DNA from: Plantago ovata
Lineage: Eukaryota; Streptophyta; Magnoliopsida; Lamiales; Plantaginaceae
Direction: 5' to 3'
DNA length: 64,000 bases
Assembly: GCA_028274465.1 (NCBI GenBank)
Contig: CM051458.1
Span: 80,000,085-80,064,084, forward strand
The notes under the pieces are model-generated. The model did not search any database. It was given only the letters and a program-made list of their open reading frames with translations, and was not told the DNA's origin. The position numbers and the translations under genes were made by a program. Each line of letters opens with the position of its first letter. Within the stretch, counting starts at the first letter, position 1. Positions 43,710 through 55,232 of this stretch are shown here, one piece after another.

Positions 43710-45861
43710 GGGTTTAGAACCCTCCAAGGATAAAATTTTCCGGTGAACTTTTTCAAATCCGGGTGACCCGAGTTGACCCCTCCGAAATGATTTTTCGGTT
43801 CAACCCCAGGTTCGGATTTCAGAACATAGATTGGTTTGATCAGAACATAATCAATAACTTATTAATTTATTTTAAGAAATTCATAATATTTTATTTAATT
43901 TACTTGGCACATGTTTAAACGACATTATAAACCTTTCTAAGATCCACCTTATATCATTATAATATGTACTTTTTATGTCACATGTTTCATGAACGGGTCG
44001 CTTAAGATCTGGTTGAACGATTAATTGTTTCAAGGACCTTTATCGTAGATTTGTTCCTATGTGCAGTCATAGACTTTCGTAGATATACTGGACAATGATG
44101 ACTCATTCGAAACCTTTTGAAGAGTATTTACTTTAAACTTGTACTACATGCATGAACTAAAAGAAATAATCAAAATGTGTAGAGCTATTTATAAGCTATA
44201 AGCTCAATGAATAAGTATGAAAAAGAGTATATAATAGATCCTACCTGATAAGTAGAAGTCTTATACGTACGCTCTATGCGGGAGATCCTCCGATAAGTAT
44301 AACTAGTAGATATGTAAAGAATCTAAAGATAGTTAAGGGTGATCGCTTGATATTCTACAATTTGTCTCATAATTAAGTTGTGTACGCTCTACACATGGGA
44401 CGTAGGAATGAAATCGTTTAGATCTCATCACAACATATTTAGGGGTTGCTCCGAATGATGTCCCTCCTCCAGTAGCTCTGTACGTATTCACCCCTTGTTT
44501 TGTGGGGAGCAAGAATACTTGATGTTAATGTTAAAATATGTCAAATTCGATGTACGAACCAAGAGACGACTTAACGTGATACAAGTCCGACATATAGGGC
44601 ACAGATGTCCGACACATGTGCCCTTGTCCGACTAATGTGACCACCCTCAAACAATTCTTGTCGAGATCATGGTCCGACATACTGCCCGAGTAGTATGATA
44701 TTCCAAGGACCACGATCGAAGTCTACTACGGGGAAAAGTGTCCGACACACTTACTTGTATCAGACTCATCGGCAAGACCTTTAAGTTACGTGGCCACGAG
44801 AAAGAGTGTTCGACACACTCCAGGGTATCGGACATGATTGCGAGACATTTAGCTGTCGGACGATAAGTTGAGACTTATTAGTCATCTACGGTTCATATTG
44901 TCATTGGAACTCGGACGTTCCAGTCGGACTGTATAGCGGACTCTATGTCGGATACAAAGACGGGACAAAATCCTAGAATGTTCCATGAAACGTAAAGTTA
45001 CTATCTTAGCCTTGTGGAAACACTAGTTTGGTACGTGGGCCAGGCCCATTAGGCCAACTAATGGGCTTTTAGACTTTGATATTCAATCGTGGCCTTACAC
45101 TTGGCGCAATCTCAGGAGCCTTATCACCATTTGGGAAACAATATAAATAGAGGACACTATTCACCCCTAAAGTTAATCAATATCTTTCTCATTTTCATAC
45201 TACATACACTAGAGTGGCTTTCAACCCTCTAACCGTGAAGTCGATTATCCGGTTTGATCACTAGATAAATCGGAAAACCGTTACTAATCTCCCCCTCAAG
45301 TTTTATTTCAGGACTTATCTAGTTATGGAAGGAGACTAAAGTTAAGAGGACCATGGATTAGAACGACGCATTAGAAGGATTTAGTGATTTACCCGTCAAC
45401 ACTTGCTATAAATTGAAATAAAATAACAAGCTCTGGATCACGATACTATACTCTTAGCTGTCTCTTGCCAATATTGAAGTGTAGCTAGTAGTACATTTCA
45501 TGGATACAGTTCCAGGAAACATTTCATATTGACTGTTCCTAAAAGTAAAAATTTACTTTTTAAAATATTGTTTTGTGACATGAACATTTAAGAACAGAAC
45601 CTAATGGCCGATCCTGATATTAATATACACTGTTCATAACAATTTGCTAATGCAAGTTGCGCCATCTGAATCTCGACATGTCCCACTTTTTTTTCCAGGA
45701 TCTTCTACCGAATTATGGAAGGCCATTTCTCCAATGCATGCACTGCATATGGAATCATGGAAACAACAAGTCCTGGATTTTTATGATATACCTAAACATG
45801 CCAATAGCCAATAAGGCCTATTTTTCAATTTGTTAGGCAGAGTAGATATTACCAATTTATT
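43710..45861. other. LTR-like sequence with TATA box; ends unclear
   Basis: 43976-45402 looks like a long LTR: it opens TGTCACATGTTTCATG, has a TATA box (AATATAAATAG, 45140-45150) about 250 bases before a possible end GTCAACA, and has no ORF. No target duplication was found, so the limits are guesses. Between 44580 and 44960 the motif TCCGACA or close variants occurs about a dozen times on both strands. The rest, to 45861, is unremarkable. Confidence 0.35.
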
Positions 45862-45967
45862 ATTTAATGTCTGGTGGTCAAGATGACGGAGCAGTAAGAA
45901 GAGGTTGGGTATTTGAAGTTATAAGGTGGTTAAATAGTGTAGGAGTAGGGGAGTTAGATTTGCCCTT
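45862..45967 (+). repeat. Second SINE copy, split by a solo LTR
   Basis: The plus strand reads TGGTGGTCAAG ... GAAGAGGTTGGG, then TTATAAGGTGGTTAAATAGTG. It aligns with the minus-strand copy at 410-592 but is more diverged. The tail is cut by the solo LTR at 45968-47011 and should resume after 47016 (TAAAAAAAATTTATG). Confidence 0.5.
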
Positions 45968-47011
<1,044 letters not shown>

Positions 47012-47016
47012 CCCTT

Positions 47017-47575
47017 TAAAAAAAATTTATGAATTTATTAAAATACTACGGTCATATGTAAGTCATACTGCACTACATACAACGGGATGTGATGCAACTC
47101 AAAAGCCCCACATCGCTTGTGAGACAATGCCGAGCTCTGTATATTCCATCATGAATGATTTTTAAAACCGGTGATGACCTTGAGTCTAATATTAAAAACA
47201 CAAGGACAAATGAAAGAAGTTGAAGTTAAAGTATCGTAGATAGTAAAGTTGAATAGAGGAAGGAAAACAAGTGAAAGAGAAATAGTTTATTATATGGTAT
47301 AATTGTAACTTGTAAGCACACTGTGTGTGAGGAGATTGGAATAATCCAGCATTTGTCTTAGGTTGGATGTATGTGTTTGAAAATTTTGTCAGGAGGGGAC
47401 CTCTTTGTGCTCGCTAGTACTGCATATTTAGCCACTCTATCTCCTTATTATGGCTATGGTCAGTATTCATCCATCCACTCCCCCCCCCCTCCTCATTCCC
47501 TTCCCTTCCCTTCCATTCCCTTTTCGGAGTTCGAAAAATACATCATTTTCAATATACAAATAAGGCAAAAACATA
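47017..47575. other. Upstream region of EPFL9
   Basis: Probable promoter and leader. It contains GCCCCACATCGCTTGTGAGACAATG-like sequence near 47105, a C-run CCCCCCCCTCCTC and repeated CCCTT before the start. No clear TATA box was chosen. Confidence 0.4.
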
Positions 47576-48373
47576 ATGGCGAATGGGAAGTATCCCTACC
47601 TGAAGTTGCTCTTCTTCACTTTGTTCTGTGCTGCTGCATTTCTTGTTAAAGGTCATTCATTACCACAACTCTCTCTATTCTATTCGCGACATTCTTTTTT
47701 CTTGTATTTGTATCTGTTAGGCCTCATTGAAGTACATTGTTCTTCATAAACCAACTTGTGCTTATGAACTAGGATGCAAATGTTGCCTAGAGATTGAAAT
47801 GTTCACTAGTTATCATTGAAAAAAACAGTACTTTTCAAAAGACAGGCTACTATTCGAATGTGATAACATGTTCTGTTGTGACTCTGGTTCACTATTTTAC
47901 AACATATATTCTCTTGTTTCAAGCATTCAATGTTTAGATTTTAGACTTAATCATGCATTTATCATGTAGTTCCCTCAAAATTCAATCTTTGTGTTAATTT
48001 ACTATGTTTGGTTTTTCTGTCGTACACTCTTACTAACCGAAAACAATCCACAGGTTCAAGACTGCAAGTGGCTCTTCACAGTAATCCAACAGCTTATAAC
48101 CTTTTATCAGCCAAAAGAGAACCAAAACTCAAGGTTATAACAAAATATATTTTGGACACTGTTCCATTACTTAAGGTCACAGTTTTGTTAATTTTATGTA
48201 TTGATGGTTCGCAGGACAATGCACGAAGGTTACTGATTGGTTCTGTAGCCCCAAGGTGTACTTACAACGAATGCAGGGGGTGCAAGTACAGGTGCAGAGC
48301 TGAGCAAGTCCCGGTAGAAGGAAATGACCCTATCAACAGCGCGTACCACTACAAATGTGTCTGTCATAGGTGA
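47576..48373 (+). CDS. EPFL9: EPIDERMAL PATTERNING FACTOR-like 9 (STOMAGEN)
   Basis: Exons 47576-47651, 48054-48133 and 48215-48373; 104 residues, close to the usual ~102. The N-terminus (MANGKYPYLKLLFFTLFCAA) is a signal peptide. The mature region IGSVAPRCTYNECRGCKYRC...CVCHR has the six cysteines and the scaffold and loop sequence diagnostic of STOMAGEN (AEQVPVEGNDPINSAYHY). It is a secreted mesophyll peptide that promotes stomatal formation by competing with EPF1/2 at ERECTA-TMM receptors. A basic stretch ARRLL precedes the mature N-terminus. The second intron (81 bases) is a multiple of three and open in frame, so retention would add 27 residues to the propeptide; its donor (GTTATA) is weak. 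Confidence 0.92.
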
Positions 48374-50391
48374 TGTTTTCGGTCCGAGTGACATATATAA
48401 GATTTTGCTGTTAGAGTTGTGGTTTCAGATGTAGAGATATGCTAGAGAATTGAGTACTATTTCTTTTGATTCTTAATAGTATATTCGATGCCATCATATG
48501 TATGAAATTTTGGGATGAGTTATTGTTACCAAGACTCTTTTTTCAGTGAAGATTCTTTGTATATCTGAATTTTCCAGTTCTTAGTTACTGCAGAGGTGCA
48601 GGGATAATTTGTCCTGCTAAGTGCTACCACAGAATGAGCAGCAGTAGTACTGGGATTTCCAGAACATTATCAGGAATAATAATTTTTATGCATATACAGT
48701 CAAAAAAGATCAAATGGTATTCAAAAAAGGTGAAATTAGTCTAGAAAATTCAAGAAAAAAGGGCCTCACAAAAATAAGAAAATCAAAGAAATGACGCTTC
48801 ATATGAAAGTGCCAAAGGAAATATCTTGACATGCACTTTTCTTTGACTAGAAAATGGCTCTACATGATATATTTATATGCAAACAAATAAAATGGAAATG
48901 ACTCCATGAATTAAATTATTGGAACCTTGAAAGGCTTTTAGCTACATCATGCGTTCGTATATTATGGTGTTCATATAATATATATATAATATGTGTTTTA
49001 TGTATTGCACTGTATTATATAATAGACACTATATGGTGTAGCAGCGGCATAGAAGAAACCGATGTTAAGGGCGTGGGCAAAATGAGACACAGGGTACACT
49101 GAAACAGGCACATGAAAATGTAAGTGGTCCAGTTCTAAGTTGGAGCATGAGCCTCATTCCAATAGATGAATCACATGGAATCTACTAACACTTATCTTGC
49201 ACAAACTATTTTCCATTAGGACAAGAAGCATATGAACAAAGGTATGGACAGGTCCACATAGCTCACTGCTGCTATGCTATGGAGTAGTACAATAAATCAA
49301 TTCCCAAGATGCTTCTTCTGCTCAATAATTACCCTTTCATTAACCATTTGATTGCATGACTGAGAAAATTCTGGCATCATTTTTTTGTATTCGTGGTAAC
49401 TTGTAGTTGTACATGCAAAGTCATTTTACAATATTCACAGCTGTCTGCTTCTTTTGTACTACCTCTTTTCTGCAAGAATCTCTAGATTTCTTGGCAGAAG
49501 ATGATTGCATCATTTGATCTTATGTGATAAGTCTCCATGCCACTCTGGCAGAGGAGATAAATGTTTGGTGAGTCCAGAGATGTCCACGACACCTATTGTT
49601 CATGAAAGTACGGTTTATTTTCGTTTCATGTTACACCACTCTTATGCACCTACCACTCACAATCATGTAGATCCAACAGAGTATGTAATATAACCAGTAG
49701 TAGGTGCACAATATGGCTCCATATGGGCAGATGGGACCCACATATATGGTTCTCATATGAGTGTTTATGCGGACGCACCAATCCGCCCGTATAAATACGA
49801 CCTGCTCTGTTGCGGATGTGTTATTAAATTAATATCCGCCAGCCTACATTCCTAAGAGATAGAACAATGCACCAAGTATCTCACTCAACCCCAGCATTCT
49901 ATATACTTAAACTCATGCCACCCTCTCTAAATCTTTAATCATGTCTCGAATTTCTACATTGGCCCGTTAGTTGTGGAGTAGGTTGCAAAAATCTTGGCCC
50001 AAATTGTAATGCAAAAGGCACACTGCAGTTGTAAAAAATGTTCTTCCAAGTACCTCAAGCCACCAATTTACACACTTTACTTCATGTCACTGCCTCTCCG
50101 AACCTTCAAAAATGCAGTGGTCCAAAGTCACTTAATAATATTTTAACAACATACATTGCTGGTGGCATCTTAAACCAAAAAGGAAAAAGTTTAAAAATTA
50201 AAAAAGGTCTCTTAAGTTCATCTTCTTTAACCGAGCCCTACGTTGTAATGATGACCCTAACACCCTAAAGTTACAACCCAATATTTCCATTACAAATTCT
50301 AATGTGCATTAACACTAATTAATCATAATTTAACTTCTCCTCATAATGACAACCATCATTAACACACTGCACGACCGGTCACTAACTCATA
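48374..50391. other. Intergenic, no gene recognised
   Basis: EPFL9 3' flank, then AT-rich sequence. A TATAAATA-like sequence at 49790 has no ORF behind it. No repeat family recognised. Confidence 0.5.
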
Positions 50392-50401
50392 CTATATAAA
50401 C
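50392..50401 (+). promoter_or_regulatory. TATA box of the small gene at 50449
   Basis: CTATATAAAC, 57 bases before the ATG, followed by an A/C-rich leader. Spacing and sequence are those of a plant core promoter. Confidence 0.65.
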
Positions 50402-50448
50402 CAAACCAAATATACCAAAAACTTAGCAACAAAAATTTTGAGTTTCAA

Positions 50449-50730
50449 ATGCTTCGGAGAGCCTGTAGTATCTCATCGTTTCCGAATTCAGCCATGTGGT
50501 CCCACATGCGGAGACGCAGGAGGAGGAGAAAGGGTGGGGCGATAAGGCTAGGAACCCGGCGGAGAGGTTTTTGCCTTGGGTACCGCCCCGTGGTGCATTG
50601 GGGAGTCATGACGTGCCCATTTCGGGTTATAAAGAAACTGATTTTGGAAATGGCAAAGAGTGGGAAATTGGTGGAGGCTTATTGCTGGACGTTGCCGTTC
50701 CTAAGGGCTCAGTTGTTTCCTTTGGTTTGA
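50449..50730 (+). CDS. Small conserved-looking plant protein of unknown function
   Basis: 93 residues: MLRRACSISSFPNSAMWSHM, a run of arginines (RRRRRRRK), then a compact C-terminal part (RRGFCLGYRPVVHWGVM, LILEMAKSGKLVEAYCWTLP, LRAQLFPLV). The start is the first ATG after the TATA box. The second half resembles a family of short uncharacterised angiosperm proteins with the pattern G-F-C-L-G-x-R-P-V-V-x-W-G and E-A-Y-x-W-x-L-P-F-L-R-x-Q-L-F-P-L; this is from memory and unsearched. There is no signal peptide. The Arg run could direct it to the nucleus. An overlapping frame (50496-50759) is judged a shadow. Confidence 0.6.
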   Translation: MLRRACSISSFPNSAMWSHMRRRRRRRKGGAIRLGTRRRGFCLGYRPVVHWGVMTCPFRVIKKLILEMAKSGKLVEAYCWTLPFLRAQLFPLV

Positions 50731-50989
50731 GTTTGGTTGCATATAATATAACTATGTAAGTAAGGTCATGTTTTGTTGATCAATGTGAATTGTTTCTTGT
50801 GTTTATTGTGCTTGTTAGTTTTTTGGAATTCCTTTTATGTAAAGAAAATACCACAAATTAATTAATCGCAGTTGTATCATGTTAAAATGTGAGGTTAATT
50901 TGTGAGGAAATTTTCATAAAAACCCTGTTAATGCATGTGATTTCAATTTTCTCCCTACTACTTGAACTATTACATTTTAGGCAAAATAG

Positions 50990-51210
50990 CGTTTTGTCCC
51001 CTATAGTTTGGTTGTTTGTGCGCTTTGCCACCTAAACTTTGATAGGTAGCGACGTGCCCCCCGAACTTCGATATAAGTTGCGAATTGCCCCCCGTAGTTT
51101 GATATAGGTTGCGCTCTGCCTTTTCCGACAGAAATTGGTAAACACGCGCGCGTGAACAATTCCAGGGGGCAAATCGCAACCTATATCAAACTACGGGGGG
51201 CAATTCGCAA
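50990..51210. repeat. Subterminal tandem repeats and palindrome, probable MULE end
   Basis: Four degenerate units of 31-32 bases start at 50990, 51021, 51053 and 51084, of the type (C/A)(G/T)TGCCCCCC(G/T)...TTGATATAAGTTGCG. The fourth unit is repeated inverted at 51172-51207, leaving a 57-base spacer that contains ACACGCGCGCGTG. The array lies on the 3' side of the MULE transposase gene and is probably its terminal/subterminal region. The other end is outside the window, so the TIR is unproven. Confidence 0.55.
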
Positions 51211-51587
51211 AAGAAGAAAAACCTTAGGGGGCAGTATAAGATAGATGGAAAAAAACTTAAAAAACAATTGAAATACAAACAGGCATTAGAAAACAACCAG
51301 ACAAAATGGATATATGAAAAACAAATGAACCACTTTAACATAGATCCATATGAAGCCTTGCATATACCATCACTCCATCATACTAACAATTAACAAAGTA
51401 CTAATGATCAGCCTTACATATCATCACCATCATGTTTAGGCAAAAATCATTCCCAATTCAAAAGGACATTCACGAACTAAATTGAAATATGTAAGTTGTC
51501 TAATCTGCCATCACCATGGGCAAGTCTCAAGGGATAAACCCTTGGTAATTTAAAAGGAAATCAACTAAATGAGATTAAACTAAGTTG
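51211..51587. other. MULE 3' untranslated region
   Basis: AT-rich, no ORF, between the subterminal repeats and the transposase stop codon. Confidence 0.4.
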
Positions 51588-53454
51588 TCAAATCTTCGCC
51601 CTCGATCTTTTCTTCTTAGCACTTGTATCATTGGCGACGGACTCTTGTGTAGGTACTTCATTCCCATTTGATCTTACTCTACTTGTGGCCGCAGCAGTGG
51701 TCTGTCCAGACCTCGGTGTGGATCCACTCAAGACTCCTCGTCTAACTGGTAGCTTGCTTGAATCCTTGGAGGTCCCTCCAGAAGTCTAAAAATACAGTAA
51801 ATGATAAATCATTGAACCAAAAAAATTTTTTTTGACAAAAAGTCATTGTATTAGTTTAATTAGTGAATCAGTAAAGTGTACATAGACTTACATGTCTACA
51901 TCCATGAAAGTGACAAATTCAATTCAACAAAAAAATGAGTTAACAAATAACAAGATTAATTTAACTTTATACTTGAGCATTTAGAATGCTCTATATCTCC
52001 TCAACAATATATTTTGCCCATTAAAGCAGCAGCTCATAGATAGTCCAATGAAGAAAGTAAGGTATCAATAGTCATGTACTGCATTTTAACTTGTACTCGT
52101 AGATAGTCACAGAACATAGAAAAATGAAGATAAAGTTTTTGTTTACATACTTGAGTAATGGTGTCAATAGCTTCGGAAATAGAAGAAAAATCACTTATAA
52201 CTCCTTCATTGGCCTTCTTACAGACCTGTAACCAAACCAAATTTTACAAACAAGAAACAAAATTATAAGTGAAAGCTGTAAAAATTAAATATCAAGCAAA
52301 AACAGATTTATTACTACATAGTACGTTTGATGCAGGTTGGGGCGGTGAACTTTCTACGGGTGGTGGGATATCCATCCTGGGCTCTTTTTCTCTTTGCATA
52401 TCCTTCTTCCTTTTAGGAAAACCTCGATAATTGTGTCCTTTTTCGCTACAATAACTGCAAGTTACTTTTCCACCATGTCTCCCAAGTTTGCCAGTTTGTT
52501 TAGCACTTTCCTTGGCTAATTGATTTTTGCTCTCTTGTATTTCTTCAGGGCTCTTTTTCCTCTTATGTAACTTAGGCCGACCAGGCAATACTTCAACAAT
52601 AGGGGGAAGCAAATTCGGCTGATTTGAATATGGCCAATCTCTAAATCCATTCAAAGCTTTCATGGAGTGGCTATAAACTCTTAAATATGTAGCTTTACTA
52701 TAGCATTCATCTACATAATCCTCAACAGCATACCCCCTTTCAGAAATAACTTTCATGACATGAATACATGGCATACCTGTTAGTTGCCACATTCTACAAC
52801 CACACGTCCTCTCGTCAAGATCAACCTTATACTTATCTATTGATGACACTACCACTTCAAACTGAACCGTCCCATTATACAGAAGGTGAAAATTTCTTCC
52901 CTTTCTATTCAAATCAACTAATTTCTCAACAATCTTCGGGCACAAAATACCACGGTTTTTTTCCATAGCTTCCCTCTTCAACCACAACCTTTTCATAAGG
53001 TATGTTCTTATACTCTCAAGCATCTCAATGATTGGCTGTGACCTAGCTTCAAGAATTAGCTTATTGAATGTCTCACACAAATTATTTAGAAGAATATCAG
53101 ATTTGGCCCCGATCCGGAAATATGCCTTTGCCCATTGAACTACGGGCCTCTTAGATAGCCAAGTGAAGGCTCCAACGCTTCTATTTCTAATGCTGTCCAA
53201 TTCTTTCTCAAAATTGCGAATTGTGCTGCTTCTTGCAGCCCTCCACACTATCTTCTTCAAAGCCAAGCCCTTGTGTTTTACCTTCAAAATTAAATGCAAA
53301 AACATGATATTATGATTAATATTAGAAACATATATAATATATCAAATAACAATTTTTATGCGATTCATACTTACCTTAAAATTGTTGTACATGTGCAGAA
53401 CACACACCCTGTGATCACTATTGGGAAACAATTCTGATATTGCAACTTCAAGCC
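51588..53454 (-). pseudogene. MULE (Mutator-like) transposase, 3' half, cut by Element 2
   Basis: Minus-strand exons read by frame and splice sites: 53454-53375 (cut), 53281-52325, 52225-52151, 51785-51588. The cut exon has LEVAISELFPNSDHRVCVLH, the end of the MULE transposase core. Next come FKVKHKGLALKKIVWRAARS, then a SWIM zinc finger (CGCRMWQLTGMPCIHVM, CxC...CxH). A zinc knuckle follows (CSYCSEKGHNYRGFPKRK) in which the last Cys has become Phe, and a basic, Ser-rich tail (KKKRSRAKI). The N-terminal half with the first catalytic acids must lie beyond the retrotransposon, past 64 kb. Exons are otherwise open, so the MULE was little decayed when hit. Confidence 0.85.
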
Positions 53455-55120
53455 TGTTAGGAAACTTGTAATTTTGATGAGCAATTAACCATGCTAAATT
53501 AAGAACAGTCCAGTAACTAGTACTCTTAAGGTCCATAGGAATTTAGAGTTTTAAGGACATTGTAAAAGAGGAACGTTTGCTGCTGACTTAGTTAGGTGTT
53601 AGATAAGTTTTTTCATTTGTGGATGACGTACTTTAATTTCTGAAAAGAAATTAATCTATTGACACTTTAGCGTATGATGTATTTTATTTTCTGGAAAGAA
53701 AATATCTTATTGATGCTTAGCTTTGATTTTCTGAAAAGAAAATGACCTATTGAAGCATTTGCTGAAGATGTATTTTGTTTATTACAAACAAATTATTGAA
53801 GCAAATAAGAAACCGGTCAGAATCTTGAAGACTTTTGAAGATCTGAAGATTTGAAGACTTGAAGACTTGAAGATTGCTGAAGACTGGTAAGGCACGTGTT
53901 GTTCAGAAAGTGAATTTTCAGCAACAGCATTGCATAAGTGAAAATCTGAAAGACAGAGTAGGTTGTGCTTGCTGAAACTGAGAATAAACACTTGCTGATG
54001 AACATATGTGACCTCTTGCTGAATGTACGTGATTTTGCGCTCCATTGTTACTGTTTGAATTCTACTCAAAGGTGCATTTAATGCAAAGCTTACACACAAA
54101 GGACATGAAGACTAGAAGACAAACAAAGGTTGCTGCTGAAAGTACAAAAGCAAGATAGTGACATGTTAAGGAACAAAAGCCTTAGGATTTGAAATTCAAA
54201 CGGCTCCTTACTTGCACTATAAATAGAGGTCATCCGGCAAAGAGTTGAAGTGTGTCAACAACGTGATCAAACTCTCACTTGTGCTTAAAACTCACAAACC
54301 TTCTAACTCTCTTACTGCCATTGATCCGTTCCAAGACTTAAAGCTTGAAAAAGCTACTTGTGAAGAAGTAGAACAAACTCGGCTAAGAAATTAGTTAAGT
54401 GTTCTTTCTTTCGAACAAGAACAAGTCTTGACACCAGAAACAATTTACTGCAAAGTATTCCAAGTGGTGTTTCTTAGATTACTTGTTGTAACTGAATAAG
54501 TTATAATTAAGTCATCTCAACCCAAAACTCTCTAACTGAAAATACACCCTTTCAGGCGTGATATTCAGGGGGAACTTAATCAAGCATAGTTTTGCTGATT
54601 ATAAGTACCAAGTTTGGTGGAGAACAAGTTGAGTTCTCTAGTTTAGGTTGGAGACGAAGCAAGTGTGCTTTGGTTTCTGTTGAATCGCTTTAGATAGGAG
54701 ATTGTAAGGAACCTCAATCATATCTTAGTGGATTCAGTCCTAGAAAGGACAAAGTGGATTAGTTGGGAGATTACGCCACTCTCAGATACCACTCTAAAAG
54801 CATTTGTGTGATTTACTTACTGCATTTAGCTTTCAGCAAATTTATATCTGTTTGTACACAGTCACTCACATCACTTGCTGAAACACCTTACTTGCTGAAA
54901 AAGCACTTATTGTTTCAAAGACTTCCGCTCTCTGATTTTAAGTATCAGCAAACCGAGTTACTGGAAAGTAACTTACGATTGCTGAGAAAGTTAAGTATCA
55001 GCAACCTCATTACTGAAAAGTAATAAGTACTTGCTGAGAAAGTTTTAAACGACGAAAGTTTGAAAAGACTATTCACCCCCCCCCCCTCTAGTCTTTTCTT
55101 GTTGTTTAAAGGGACCAACA
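53455..55120 (+). repeat. Element 2 5' LTR
   Basis: 1666 bases with TATA box TATAAATAG at 54218-54226, and a C-run (CACCCCCCCCCCTC) just before the end. It is related over its length to the solo LTR at 41733-43357 but diverged. Confidence 0.9.
54218..54226 (+). promoter_or_regulatory. LTR TATA box of Element 2
   Basis: TATAAATAG; the same site exists in the solo LTR at 42396-42404. Confidence 0.65.
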
Positions 55121-55122
55121 AG

Positions 55123-55134
55123 TGGTATCAGAGC
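55123..55134 (+). other. Element 2 primer-binding site
   Basis: TGGTATCAGAGC, tRNA-Met type, two bases after the LTR, as in Element 1. Confidence 0.9.
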
Positions 55135-55232
55135 AGGAGGTTCTTTAGCCTTCTGCACTGAACCTAGATCCCCTTAAGTGCTTTCCGTAAATCACTTTCA
55201 CTTGATCAGTTTGGTAGTGCTTTGCTGACAGG

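Noticed and set aside
50496-50759. 87-residue ORF overlapping the small gene
   Set aside because: Its ATG is the second after the TATA box and in another frame; the first frame has the conserved-looking pattern.
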